DNA from: Penicillus capitatus
Taxonomy: Eukaryota; Chlorophyta
Direction: 5' to 3'
Assembly: GCA_965649825.1 (NCBI GenBank)
Contig: OZ287696.1
Location: 2,108,001-2,172,000, forward strand
Length of the DNA: 64,000 bases
Below the pieces are notes generated by a model, which saw nothing but the letters and a program-made list of their open reading frames with translations, made no database searches and was not told the DNA's origin. Below are positions 1 to 12,317 of the stretch, one piece after another. Position 1 is the stretch's first letter; each line of letters opens with the position of its first letter. Both the position numbers and the translations under genes were made by a program.

Positions 1-1325
1 TCTCGTCGTTTCAAGGATCCAAGTCCAAATGCATCAGCCGTCGGAGTCGCCAGCTTCCGAGACCCGCTGCCCCTAGTCCACACCTTGGGTGCCATTTTCG
101 CACTACTGCTGCGTTCTGTGTCGTTCGATAAGCTTGTCGTCAATGGGAACTGGGCATCTATCTCTTCAATGCCAGATGCAGATGACATATCACGTGACCC
201 TTCGATCTCGGCCATTCCACTGCTGTTGTCAGCCGACGAGAAAGCTAAGAGACTCTCTAATCCCTAGAGCAGATTGAATCTCTACGTGTGTGACTTAAAG
301 AATGGCCGATCTCGTACAGGGGCATGGCTTCCATCCACCATAGGAGGTGACGTGCGTGAGAATTGCTCAAGTTCAGATCTGGACCGAATTTTGAAATCGT
401 TGTGATACACGAGCTCTCCCACAACTTTCAACAAGAGAAAGATTCCCTGGCTGTTGTATTTCTGAGCATCTTGGATTTCTCCCAGAGCACCTCGAACTTG
501 TTGAACGTGGCTATTGACCTGCACACGTCACTGCGTCTATCACATCATTGTTCAACAGAAGAGGGCGACCTCAGACAATTCGTTGTGCATATCGTCCACT
601 GTATCTCCGAGATTGATGAGCCTATCGTCAATTCTCTCTGTCTTTTCCATGTGCGTTTTCTGATCATCTTCCAGCATGTTCAGTCGACTGCTCAAGTATT
701 CCTTTGTTTTGGACGTGTAATCCTTCAATCCATCGATGCCTAACGTGAACACTGTCTTCATCTCGGTGAGATCATAGATTCACCAAACCTTGTTTCAGAG
801 CATTGGAGCTGGCCTTCAAGGAAGCTTGAGAGACGTACATGAAATCCGTCAGTCGCCATCCCTTTACAAATCGTGCATAGGCGTAGCCCACTCCCATAAT
901 GCCCAGAAGATAAGGCAACCATCCCCACCTGATAGCATCCCTAAACGCGAGCTTGCAGAACGGTGATTTGTTACGGTATGGAGCGTCCTTTGTCAACGAC
1001 AACGACTTGACCTCGACTGTTCTCCACCACAAGTCTCTTCAAGCTATCGATTTCACTTGCCAGGGAACTCTGGGATTGGGTAGATTGGTCGGGATAGTAC
1101 AACGAAAAGGCATTTACATTGTCGCTGCGCCCGGTATTCGATCCACCAGGTCGTGTCGAGTGGTGCGTAATGGCTCGAGCAACCTCGCGGAAGTAACCAG
1201 ATATATCTGAGCCATATTCGACAGCGGCCGTCGCGCCGCCCGCTCCTAAACTCAAGCAGTCAGCGAAACCGGCTTCGATATGAGATTATCCCACCGAGCA
1301 AAACGGCTGGAAGGGTGCGCACCAT
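1..1325 (-). CDS. DUF1664 family membrane-anchored coiled-coil protein (partial, runs off left edge)
   Basis: Plant/algal DUF1664-like protein of unknown biochemical role. I place the start at the ATG at 1325 because it opens a 31-nt exon (MVRTLPAVLL) that joins in phase across a 49-nt intron (1246-1294) to GAGGATAAVEYG. Exon 2 (975-1245) is followed by a 46-nt intron (929-974), then the family's hallmark segment: a hydrophobic stretch (LPYLLGIMGVGYAYARF) running into KGWRLTDFMYVSQASLKA. Downstream helices (TKEYLSSRLNMLEDDQ, NLGDTVDDMHNEL) look like the DUF1664 coiled coil. Further introns of 49, 51 and 54 nt fit around 727-775, 535-585 and 270-325; a 45-nt in-frame intron near 400 is optional. 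The C-terminal part is Ser/Thr-rich and low-complexity and is cut by the window edge. The family assignment is from motif recognition and is fairly secure. Confidence 0.72.
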
Positions 1326-1780
1326 GGCGAAAAGTGCGAATCAAAATGGACACGTCGATGTTGCGTCAGATTAATCGCAACCTTCACATCGTTAACAGTC
1401 TGTTCGAAATCCATCTTGTTTACATCCGTCTAACAAGAAAAGAAGAAGTATTGTGGAGAGCTCAGGAATGCGATGTCCGAGGAGAGTGGAAGAGTCCGAC
1501 AATTAGGTATTTAGTGATCTTATGGAGGCGGAGAGGTGTATGCGAGAACGTCGTTGCGGGAAGCTGTCTGTATCTGTTTCGATGTAATTGTGCGATGAAC
1601 GGTGGTTCCTCGACAGCTACAGACAGTCACGTGCACGCAGGTTTACGTTACCGATCCAGTTACATCCGAATGACTCCTTCGCCAAAAGAAGACTCTGACT
1701 AGACACATGCATGTCTTGATAGATATCATCGGAAACTGCGTCGTCTTGATGAATGTGATAAAGACATAATGCAATCTGTT
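1326..1780. other. Intergenic, upstream of the DUF1664 gene
   Basis: About 455 bp between the stop of the wax-synthase-like gene (1781) and the DUF1664 start. Short ORFs occur on both strands (for example a 140-codon frame at 1280-1702, +), but none shows recognisable protein features or exon continuity. I see no RNA gene or repeat here. Confidence 0.4.
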
Positions 1781-3093
1781 TCAAACGAAACTCTTATAGG
1801 CAGAATGAATACCCCAGTTATCTGGAAGGAAGGCAAGGCCTCCGTCCATCAGATCATCCGTCAGACCAGAACTGTTATGCTCCGGAGCATAAAGAAAGTA
1901 GCCCGTTACGAACATGATAGACATGCAGTAGATTTGAAAGAACCAAGATGGAAGGGCTTCGGTGATCTTGCTGTAAAACTTGCTTGCCTTCTTAACGTGC
2001 TTCATCCACTCTTCGAAAAGAATGACAAGGGCACTAGCCAGAAAGAATAAGCCAATAAAGACCGGGGTCTTAGACATATATCCGATTCGTGGCATGTAAA
2101 TGTGCAGGAATCCACTCGCAACAAAGGTTGCGAAAAGAGCAATTGACTTGCGAAGTTTAGAAGGTGTTTTTCTATCAAAGTACTTCGAACCACGAATAAC
2201 GCAACCTGATCACCACACTCAAGTCAGAGGGAACAATGAGCGCCGTTCTGCACACTTTCGCAGATCGGATCGTAGACGATGTCTCTCAGAACAGTGCCGA
2301 AGACGAGGTTGTATCGCCTAGACCATAATTCCTGGACGCTCTGCGAGAGCCACGGTCGATCGAAATTGTGTTCGAGCTTAAGGTTTAAGGTGAAAAGGAC
2401 GATCAGAGAGACGAGATCTTCGATTCCGGAGGTGTTGGCATAGAGAAACCATCCAAAGCAGATATCACTCCAGAAAAAGTGTCCCGAGGCACGGAGCAGA
2501 TTTCGACCGTCCCTTAGGGCAACCATGAAGGCAATCTAATGCAAACAAGTCACGGAAATGAACAGAGACTGTGTAGAATCAGTCACCTTTGCAATCACCT
2601 GCGCCGCGAAGATCAGCGCCTCTCTAGTACGTTCTGTCTCTTGGTAATGGACAACATGAAAGCGGACGTCTTTATAGGGGTGGCGCTTTTCTGGTTTGTC
2701 CTCCGTCTCCTTAGAGACCCGTTCCTTACGAAACTTGACGGTGACGGGAAACAAGAGGGCGAGAACGAAAGCGCCCGTGCTGCCGCTGTCGTAGGCTTTG
2801 ACTAGTTGCCCGCGGTTCATGCAGAAGGAGCAGATTTTGCATGGCGTTAGAAACGAGAAAACGCAGATACAGTACAGGGCTGTCGTGAATTCTTCATTTC
2901 TATGTGGGAGGAAAAGGACACAAAAGAAAACCAAAAGCGGCATCAGCATCAACGCACGTAAGAATCGCGATAGACCAGTCGTCGCTGCGGCGACGACGTA
3001 ACGCGTCCAATAGTAGAACGCAAAATGGCCGGCGATAAGAATGCCGAGTCGAACAGACAGATCTATATTCCATAGCGCAGACTGCAAAGTCAT
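1781..3093 (-). CDS. Wax synthase-like membrane-bound O-acyltransferase
   Basis: Long-chain-alcohol O-fatty-acyltransferase (wax synthase) type membrane protein. It would esterify fatty alcohols with acyl-CoA at the endoplasmic reticulum. Three exons: 2587-3093, 2256-2535 and 1781-2205, separated by 51- and 50-nt introns that keep frame; total 403 residues, a usual length for the family. N-terminal transmembrane helices (LSVRLGILIAGHFAFYYW and following) lead to the diagnostic block FDRPWLSQSVQELWSRRYN followed by DIVYDPIC. After that comes ATFVASGFLHIYM, whose histidine corresponds to the conserved MBOAT histidine, and then more hydrophobic helices. The start at 3093 opens the only long frame. 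Substrate specificity cannot be read from sequence; other fatty acyl acceptors are possible. Confidence 0.8.
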
Positions 3094-3475
3094 CCCAAGG
3101 CCACACGCAGCACACGGACAATTGTCCAGACGAAAAGTATTGACACGATTGTTGAGACGAGACGTTTGGCGCAGTGTATTGGCAGTTCAGTCTTATGTAA
3201 ACATTTGACAAGGATGCGCTCGTTATTATTACCCTTCGATCAAATTACGAGGCACTGTCGTTCACTGGCGAACGAAGCAGGCCGACGTTGAAGCATGTCG
3301 TTTTCTTTCTATGCAAGGAAGCCAGAAGCGGTAGCGTTCGTGGTGAAATGGACGCTAGGCCTCTTGTTACTAAACCAACCTCCACAATCGATCTTCCAAC
3401 TCTCATGTCAAAATCATCAACTCACATCCACGCCGCCTGAAAGGAGAGAAAGAAAGAGGCGCGAGAGATTTCATC
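3094..3475. other. Intergenic, between wax synthase 5' end and THADA 3' end
   Basis: About 380 bp holding the upstream region of the wax-synthase-like gene and the 3' flank of THADA, which is on the same strand and transcribed toward it. A 72-codon plus-strand frame (3295-3513) is basic and low-complexity and looks like chance. No repeat or RNA gene seen. Confidence 0.4.
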
Positions 3476-6400
3476 CTAATCAGACGAAAGAATGCCTCTC
3501 TTTCTGTCCATAAGCAAAAAAAGCGGATCAAAGTCTGCGGATTTCTTGATCCTCGACGCCGATTCCATCCATATCCCTTTCTTTTGGACCATCACCAACA
3601 GGTTTTGTAGGTAGGTGTGAAGAGGCAGTTGTCCGAGGCATGAGATTACTTCATCGAGAGTGGTTCTATCTCTCTCAATATCTAAATCTGCCTCGAGCAC
3701 GATCCAGAGTCCCAAGAGTCTTCTGTAAAGGGCCACAAAGATCTCTCCTTGAGTCGACAACTGACCTTTCCATTCCAATAATCTTTCCATTTCCTTTAAC
3801 TGCTGTGCGGATTCCAGAAATCCATTCAACAACAAAGCCACCCAGTCGTTGACAGTGTTCTTGCATGGTTGTCGCTGCAACTGTTCCAATGCGAACATTG
3901 TTGCTGCTTGACTGTTGAATAGGATCTCCTGGTACCGATTATCATCTTCCTTATCGAATAATCTCCGTATCTTTCCGGTTGCAATGCTTGTCTGCATCTC
4001 TGCTGTCTTTTTGTCAAAGATTGTTTCCAGCAGGTATTTCAGATAGACTTGTTGGCCATCAAATCTCTGAGTCATGCATTCGAAGAAATGCAGCTTGACA
4101 GAAACCGTATGCCCTGATGAATCTTCTGTCGGCATCTGAGTTCCTGGAAGAGACTGAACGAGGTCGCAAGCGGCTTGCCGCACAGCATCATCTTCATCCT
4201 CTAGAGAAAGTGCAAGAACAGACCATAAACGTAAAAAGAGAGATGCCTCAAGCTTCTTCCTGACGCCGCCGGCACCAATCTGAGACAGTATCATTTGAGA
4301 AAACACAGCTATTCGTGCAAATGAGTGAGTAACCTTTAGCAGACCGGAAAACCTCAGGGCTTTTACAGTAGCGATTCTGAAAGTCTCTGGCATGTGATAA
4401 GCACTGGATTCAATGACATACTCAGTGAACTGCTCAAGCGCTGTCTTGATGGCAGAATCATCATTGCTGTTTTCAACAAAACTCGACTTCATAAGAAACC
4501 CGCGCAGAATTACTGCCAGACAGATCAGTGCATATTGCCTGCTCTTTAACAAGGCTCCTCTCATGTGCTGTTCAGAGAGCATCTCCCACATTGACGGAAA
4601 ATCCAGATCACTCATGTCAGTGTCGTCTAGCAGACTCAATGCCTTCAAGCATTTGCAGATACACTAGACAGCATAAATCGATGCACTTCGTATTGCCTCT
4701 TTGAAAACGGAAATGTACAGCGGGATGTGTTTCCGAGCTTAGCGCTTGACACATGCGAGCTGTCAGTGAAGACGAGCTCCAATCCAAGAAGCCATCTTTC
4801 AGCTTTTTGGTGAGACGTCTCAGTGCTGCGAGGCGCACTTCGCAATGTGAATGGTCCAATGCCATTTCTATAAGAGGTTGTAGCTGAGAATTATCGTCTG
4901 CTTCAAAAACAAACGCAGCACAAGACTGCAGAAGCGATGTTATCCAGCTCCACATTATGCTCAGTAAGACATACATACCTGAGGGAGTATTGGAATCATG
5001 GCATCAATCGAATGCAGTGAGGTTGTGAGCAGTCCGGTGGCAACTCGTAACAGACATCCCTTAGCATCTGCGGGAAGAGCGTCTTGTTGATGGAAGACTG
5101 TTGCAAGTTGAATGAATTCTGCTTTCACTCCACAGCTGATCTTTTCTTCTGTCATGATCCACAATCGACCAAACAAGGCATGCTGTATTGTATCATGCGC
5201 CTGTCCACGGAAGAGATCGCTGTACACCGAAACCAAAGTCCTGATAGTCAATAGATATCCATGCATGGCATTGCTGTCGAAGGTGGGAGCTTCATAATCC
5301 TAAAAGACAACACACAGACTGTCAGAAAGAAGGAGCTCGCTGGACAATCAAAGACTACAAGAGGAAGACGGTTGAACAGCAGGGAGATATGTTCCAACAC
5401 GTCATCACGGATGACTAAGGGCACCATGGCGCGTGATGCCAGTCGTCGAATAGCCATTTGTGGGACACCTAAGCACTCTGAAAAGGCATTGTCCCAATCT
5501 TTGTCTTAGGTCGGGAAAGCGTGCCTTGTATGTGAGAAAGCAGTCTTTTTTGATTCTGCATCGAGGTTGCCTTCACTGGAGGGGTCTCACACGGAAGAAG
5601 GCGTGCTAAGAGCAAGAGTATAGGCCCCAAACGTACGGGAACGGCTGTGATTGCAGACTTCAGTACTTCAGCCACTCCTTTCAATTCCTCCAGCATCACT
5701 TCCAGAAGTGATGGATATCGGAAGAAGAACTCATATGCTGAGATGGATTTTTGCAGCGTCCCGCTGCCAATCTTGTTTTTATAACCCACTGTTCTTGTAA
5801 TAAGGGTGGCAAAGCAGAGAGATGCTGCGTTTCGCACTTCCCAGACTTTGTCCGACATGCAGGCAAGACTCAGTTGAACTGTCTGTGCAATAAATGCTGC
5901 AGCATCGGTCGACAGTGCTTTATCATTGAAGATGTGCCTCAAGATATGAAGGGCGTGGATTCTGCTCCACGAACGGTACAGATCTGGATGAGAGATCACA
6001 CGAACCAGTGACTTCATGGCAGATGGCAGCATTGTCTTCGGGATATTCTTGGGTTCTGCACGAAATATTGCTGCCAGGGCGAACGGCAAACCGCCACTCC
6101 GTCGAATAATATCGTCTCTGCACTGATCGGTTTCTTTGACACGATCCAACAGAGTCTCGAGCCATTTGCCCGGGAGACTTCTGTATTCCACAAGATGACA
6201 CTGGAGGAGTCTTTCGCAGACAGCCTGAAAGGATTCTGCCGTCTTCTCGACAGCGCCTGTATGTTTCAGCTTGACGAGAGATTCCGTAAAGTAGACACCC
6301 ATGAGCTGGAAGTGCTTCAAACTCAAAAACAGAGAATCATCCTGAGTTCCCACATCTGCTGACGCTGCAACCGTGTCGTAAGACAGAGAGATATGCTCAT

Positions 6401-9400
6401 ACCTTCAACTGGTAGACACTTGGCCACTGTTCCGAGAACAACAGAGAGCTCCTTGACGGTTAACCAGGTTCCGGTCATGAGGAACTGCGCTTCAGGCCCC
6501 ATGGATCCTTCCACATCGTCCACTTCATCATCCCCATCTGACACGTCGATATTAACATCCTATCGTCATATCTAAGTCAAATCGCGCGTTGAACACCTAC
6601 TGAATGTTTGCCTGAGTTTGGAGGACAGATAAGCAGAGTTCGAGACAAGGCATGATAGATGTGAAGAATTGCCACAAATGCTGCTTCAAGGTCGCAGCAG
6701 TGCTGTCTTTGTACATCAGTGCAGTCCAGTTCGTGGCTTCGATGACATAACGCAGCGTCAATAGCACTCCATGTGCCAGACCTTGTTGACATTGCCCCAA
6801 GAGATCTGCTTCTCCTGGACATCGCACTGCCTTGGGACAATGGAAAACGTGCATTCTGTCTACCCTTCTGCACATTTGCAACAAACCACTGGCACAGTGC
6901 GGCAACAAAACACATTTCTGGTGCAGATGTTGAGCAACATGTCTCCTGAATGTTGATATCCGGATAGAGAGATATGGACCATCCAAGCACGATCGCATAT
7001 TTCCTGTATACCAATTGAAGCACACGAGCACCACAGTCATTCTCCCTCAGTCTGCACGGCGATGACTCGCGAAATCTCTTCAAGCAGGAGACAGCATGTG
7101 TACCTTGGGCTATTGACTAAGCTCTTCGCCCACTTCACGACCGGTAGGATCTCTGCCTTCTCCGTGAATCCTGGCAAAGGTGTTGGAAATCGCATTAAGC
7201 ACAATGCCGCTCTGCTTCGCAAGTAGTCCCATGAATCATTCATGCTTCCGATCACCGTCTGCAAAACGCGTACTGATTGGAAAGCAAATGCGATCATACT
7301 GACACCTCGACAGTCGTCTTCGTCAACAGGGCATTACCGAATGGTTGGAAACGGAAGAGATCTGGATGCATCTGCTGTTTTTCGAGGAATCCGTCCCAGG
7401 TGTCTAACAACACGCAGAGCACTTCTATTGACGCGATTTTGCGGTTCGAGGGTGCTCCAGGGTACAATCCATATAATAACACATGACTTAGCCATTGCAT
7501 GAACGCCTGGCCTCGTTCCATGCCCTCCAAACAAAGCTCTTCATTTTTCTGTTTGTTTCCTGGGGACAAGCGTAAGGCAGCCAGGTGGCATCCAACATCG
7601 ATTTCTTACCCTTCATATGATGCTTATGACGTTGCCATGTCAAGAAGGCAGAGACAGCGACTTTGACGTGGATCATGAATTTTTCCATCAGTGTTCTCCA
7701 TTTGCTTCGCATTCCTTCATTCGATGATCGGCAGGCAATCAAGTAAGCTTGCTTGACGATTTCGTAATCCGTCTGGCCAGGGAAGTCCGTTGGTCTACAG
7801 GCAAATGAGATACTCTGAATGCAATAAAGCCATAGAATTACTTTGGATGCACACAAGCAATTTCCAATGTGCTTAAGAAGAGCGATTCGGAATCGCTGTT
7901 GATGGCTTTTTGTAGCAAACCTGACGAGAACATGACCATTCCATGCTCTTTATCCACGATAGATTCCAGGTTTGGAATGAGGTGTTCTTGCCGAATGATC
8001 CGCAGAATTGAGACAACGACTGAAAGCGTTGCGACAGAAGGATCTGTAACAGAACGCTTATGAGAGATTGCAACCACACCATCGATCAGACCAACCCGTT
8101 TCGCTGTCAGAGGGGAGCAGAGCTTTCAGGATGTGTTGGAACATCTCATTGTCCAGTCTGATGAGAGGAGGAATGACATAAGTGATCAGATTGATCCTCT
8201 GCCGTTCGTTTCCCTGACGCAACGATTCCGTTAAGAGTGACATCCACGTGTGATGTAGCCACTGAGAAGGATACTCGCACTTGAGCTTCTTAACAAAGCA
8301 CATAAGGCAATTGCTAGCTGCTTTGCTCACAGGGGTCTCCACAAATGCAACCATGATTGAAGAAAAGAGAGTCGGCGATGCACTCAGAAAGGCTCCGATT
8401 TGCATTTTGGGAATCAAGGCTGACAGCAGAGCATACTTGCCTTTTTTGCGAACATCGAGCTGCAGTGCCGTCTCCAACACTCCACGGTAAGTATCCACAG
8501 GGACTGGAATTCCCTCTGATCGAATGCCAACACATTCCTATGCATCTGTGAGCTTGCGGGTAGCATTGAACACATACCCTGTCTGGGAAAGAGTGAATGC
8601 TGTAGCTCCACAATGTCCATGAGTTTGTTGAATACGGTCACTGCCTGACGCTCTGTTTGGTGAACGGCATCCTCCAGATGTCTCCAAACAGCACGTAGCA
8701 AATGGTGATAGCTTCGTTCATCGAGGAGAACAGACAGATGCGTTTCCTATGGCCACATGTCGATCGAGTTACAGTAGCCAGCGAAGAGAACTGTACGCTG
8801 CCGTCGTCATTTGCACGTTCCATTTTTTGCTTGACACAGACAAGGCAGTTCTTGTATCGATCCAATGTTGTCGTCAGTGCAGAGAGCAGATGAAAGCACA
8901 ATGTGACATCGGATGTTTTCGACAGTTCATCGCACAGGACAAGCAAGATGCGATTCAACAGAGATTCTGAGAGACAGGAATAACCGTAATAATGACAATG
9001 GCATGAATGGATCACTTTTTGAAATGGGATGCATCAGCATATCAGATTGCATGACAGATATGATGCCTTTGAGAGAACAGATACGGGAAAACCTGGATAC
9101 TCTGCTGAATTCTTGAACAAGCGTCTGTCCATGAGAAGTGTAATGTGCTTCAACGTATGAAGTGCTCAACTTCATGGAGGACCTGCAGTCACAGACACTC
9201 AACTGAGCGAGAATGAAGTACATAACAGAAACCTGGCAATGGAATCGGTTTCCAGATGGTAGCCGTGAACAATTAAGTCAGCAGCTTCTGCTGTATCAAG
9301 AGATGGAAGCGAAATCGCACTCCATAGTGTCACACCAACAGAAGGCATGGCTTCATGGACAAGTATCTCATTCTAGAAAAAACTACTGTTGAGAGAATCC

Positions 9401-10255
9401 CTTGTCTGAATGCTATCCGACATGTAGTAACCAGAACATGGTTTCTGCGATGCATGTAAGCACTGGCATCGTCTCTGATAGTCTCTCTGGATCGGCCAGT
9501 GTTTGTTTGCACTGTGAAAGAAGTGCATAGATCACCGATACGATCTCTTGGGCTTCCTCCACTTGCCAAGGCAAAGGTGGTGAGGAAGATTGCACAGCAG
9601 ACATCAAAACGGAGCGCATGCGATGACAAAAGAACATACAGCACTCGAGAACGGTGTCTCTGAACAGCATATGAGGCTTCACTGTATTCTCAGAGACGGC
9701 CTCTGACGGACCTGAGAGCCACGCTGGCTTGAGATTCTTCGACCAACGTGACAAACAGGACAACCAGCGGCGCCTAAGATGACCACTGAGGGCAGAAGAC
9801 ATGTCAGGAAAACAGACACCTACCTCATGGTCTTTGTAGATATCGCGAGCAGAAACATCGATGTATTTTCGTATCAGTGATGTCAATGCCGTTGCTGAAC
9901 GAGCATAAGAGAGTTCTGTCGAGATGCGTCGACTCACAACCGAGCGCACCATCAATGGCAGAAAGCTTCTTCAGTTCTGAGAGCATGTGTTTGTGCATCT
10001 GTTTTGCGGGCTCGACAAATAACACTTCCATCAATACATCCACAAATGCCACGAACTGTATCTAGCTCATGGCAGAGGTCCATGTTGGCAATGGATACAT
10101 ACTTCATCTTGGCCGCGTTGCCGAACGAGCGATACGAGTTTCTGCAGAATTTCGGTTCTCTGGAAGACAGATATGGACTCCAGGTAAGACCAGAACAGAT
10201 TGGCCATTTCCCCATCCACAGTTTGAAGGTTCTTAACCTGGCCAGCTCTGTCTAG
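3476..10255 (-). CDS. THADA: THADA / Trm732 homolog (DUF2428 HEAT-repeat tRNA methylation partner)
   Basis: Large alpha-helical solenoid, the partner of the FTSJ1/Trm7 methyltransferase for 2'-O-methylation of position 32 in the tRNA anticodon loop. About 17-19 exons are strung along the minus strand; the longest blocks are 3476-4648, 5469-6353 and 9413-9955. The diagnostic DUF2428 region is in 5770-6110: RRSGGLPFALAAIFRAEP, then RIHALHILRHIFND, then VWEVRNAASLCFATLITRT. This matches the THADA pattern of an Arg-Ser-Gly-Pro/Leu motif followed by a VRN..S..F..LI.R block. The C-terminal exon ends in TAG at 3476. The N-terminus is uncertain: the first confident coding is MAFVDVLMEVLFVEP near 10045, and an upstream exon to about 10215-10255 is possible. 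I estimate about 1,900 residues, within the usual family range. No obvious damage. Confidence 0.78.
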
Positions 10256-10706
10256 ACAGATATTAGGACAGAGAGCATCATGCCTTCTCTTTCAGTGTGC
10301 ATGGCACGTGCAGAAGCGATTCGTTCCATTTTTGCAGTTTCTGTTGTTTCTTGAAACGCGATGTCATTTCATAAGGAAACAATGGAGATCAGAAGGAGGA
10401 AGTGGTGTTCCATCCACATGCTTGGCGGCTGGCGACCCGTCACATCGCAGTCCTGGGTTGGTGCGTCGTGACAGACTGTTGCTAAAGACGGTTCGCATTA
10501 GAAGCAGCGCTATTCTGTACCCGGAGAGCAGCTAACGTGTGTGTCTCCCTTTGTCTTTAGCCATCACGTCGGGTATGTACGTTCGATTGGAGCTCTACTT
10601 TCAGCAACCAGAATAACAGAGCCCCTTCAACCGCACCATATCGATACAGACGAACGTTTTTTATTCCAGTGATCAACCAATCATCGCCAACACAAGCTGT
10701 AGAAGA
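10256..10706. promoter_or_regulatory. Divergent intergenic region between THADA and the CSD-RRM gene
   Basis: About 450 bp between the 5' ends of two divergently transcribed genes, so it probably carries both promoters. I could not identify a TATA box or repeat with confidence. A 99-codon minus-strand frame (10557-10856) is the antisense shadow of the CSD exon and its leader. Confidence 0.4.
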
Positions 10707-11693
10707 ATGGGAGAACACGAAACCGCATCTTCGCCTCCTGAACGTCAGAAAGGCACAGTGAAGTGGTTCAACTCTTCCAAGGGGTTTGGTTTCATCACGC
10801 CTGACGAAGGCGACGAAGACCTCTTCGTACACCAAGTACGACGGCGACATCCACAACAGTGGAAAGCCGACGACGCCACGAAACGCTCGATGAACAACAT
10901 TTGTGTCTGTCTCAGTCCACGATACGAACGGAGGGATTCAGAAGTTTAAGAGAAGGAGAAAGAGTCGATTTTGATTTGGAGAAAGGAGACGATGGACGCA
11001 ACAAAGCTGTCAACGTAACTGGTCCTGACGGTGCCCCGCCGCAAGTAGATCTTCTAATGTTGACCCATAGTGCTGTAATGCATGTGTCTGTCTGTCCGTC
11101 TGTAAACAGGGTGGACCTCCCGTTCGTCCATACCCCGGTCCAGGATTTGGATTTCCACCTCCGCCTCCAGGTGGCTTCTATCCAAACCAGACGGGACCCG
11201 AAGGAGCATCTGGACCGCCAGGGAGTGGATATCATGGATACCATTTCTATTTCTATCCTGGAGCGCGATACCCAGGAGCATATTTGGAAGGTATGATGCC
11301 GCCCATGTTATCTCGTCCACCAAGAAGCATGGCCAGTCCCAACTCTCCATTCAAACCCTCACCATCACATGCCGGAAAAACGAGTGGCCTTCAAGTCTGT
11401 ATCCCATGGATGATGGATGTGCAGAGAAGAATGGGATGTTGTGCTGTGTCTGTTTTGGGCAGGTGGTGGTGCATAACTTGCCATGGTCCTGCACGTGGCA
11501 GAGACTCAAAGAAGTCTTCAGTCAGTGGGAAGTTGTACGTGCAGATGTGATTGTCGATGAGTACGGACGGTCGCGTGGATTTGGAACCGTCCGTTTCAGT
11601 TCAGAAGAAGATGCAGCAGCTGCTATCGATGCCATTAACGGAATCGAAATGGATGGTCGCAAAATCACCGTTCGATTAGATCGCTATGCTTAA
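10707..11693 (+). CDS. Cold-shock domain plus RRM RNA-binding protein (NAB1-like)
   Basis: Predicted cytosolic RNA-binding protein of 257 residues with an N-terminal cold-shock domain, a Pro/Gly/Tyr-rich linker and a C-terminal RRM. Four exons join in perfect phase: 10707-10835, 10916-11044, 11110-11394 and 11463-11693 (introns 80, 65 and 68 nt). The CSD carries the RNP1-like KGFGFITP and RNP2-like DLFVHQ motifs at residues about 24-43. The RRM carries VVVHNLPW (RNP2) and SRGFGTVRF (RNP1) at residues about 183-222. The same CSD-then-RRM order is found in Chlamydomonas NAB1, a repressor of light-harvesting mRNA translation; orthology is an inference. The linker (about residues 87-180) is rich in Pro, Gly, Tyr and Ser. 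The start ATG is the first in frame and sits just before the CSD. Confidence 0.88.
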
Positions 11694-12317
11694 TGTTTGT
11701 TTCTATTGCCCCATCTAATACCTAAACGCCCCACCTTCTCTCTTCTGTACAACGCTCTCATTGTGTGTGCATCCCTGGCTGCCCTGTCCATTCCCTTTTT
11801 GATCTCTTGGACATTCTCGTTGGACAGATCTACTGTCTGTCCACCCATCCGTCCATCCGTTCGGCCGTCCGTCTATCAGCCATCTGGGTCAATCTATGCA
11901 CTGCATCAAACTCTCAATACGCTTCGCTTCATTGTGAGAGTAGTGGACCATTCAAAAGTTTTTATTGTCTGAAGCATCACGGGATCATGGGGCGGGCTGC
12001 ATGACAGTGTGCCCAAGCACAAATGGGGTGTCGCTGTTGTTGTCACTGTTGTGTTATTGTGTGGACCATTTTCTATGCCTGTCTGACATGAATTCATTCT
12101 TAACGCCAGACCATTGTGGTAGCACGTGCGGCATCAGCACCTTTAGCCCTGCTACTCATTAAAACAGCAACGAATGAAAGATTACAAGCTTTGTGTCTGT
12201 CTGTTTCTTGACACTCGGCACTCCGTCATGCACAAGAGTACCGATAAATGGCTAAAGAGCACCGCTGTCTTCCAGAACAGCATTGCTTGATCCAGTTCCA
12301 TCTTCTATAAAGGACAG
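11694..12317. other. Convergent intergenic region, 3' ends of CSD-RRM and Furry genes
   Basis: About 620 bp between two convergent genes, so it should hold both 3' UTRs. A pyrimidine-rich stretch near 11838-11880 is built of CCGT/CCAT steps. No convincing ORF, RNA gene or long repeat. Confidence 0.45.

Noticed and set aside
1280-1702. A 140-codon plus-strand ORF over the DUF1664 promoter.
   Set aside because: No recognisable motif, and it overlaps the first exon of the better-supported minus-strand gene.
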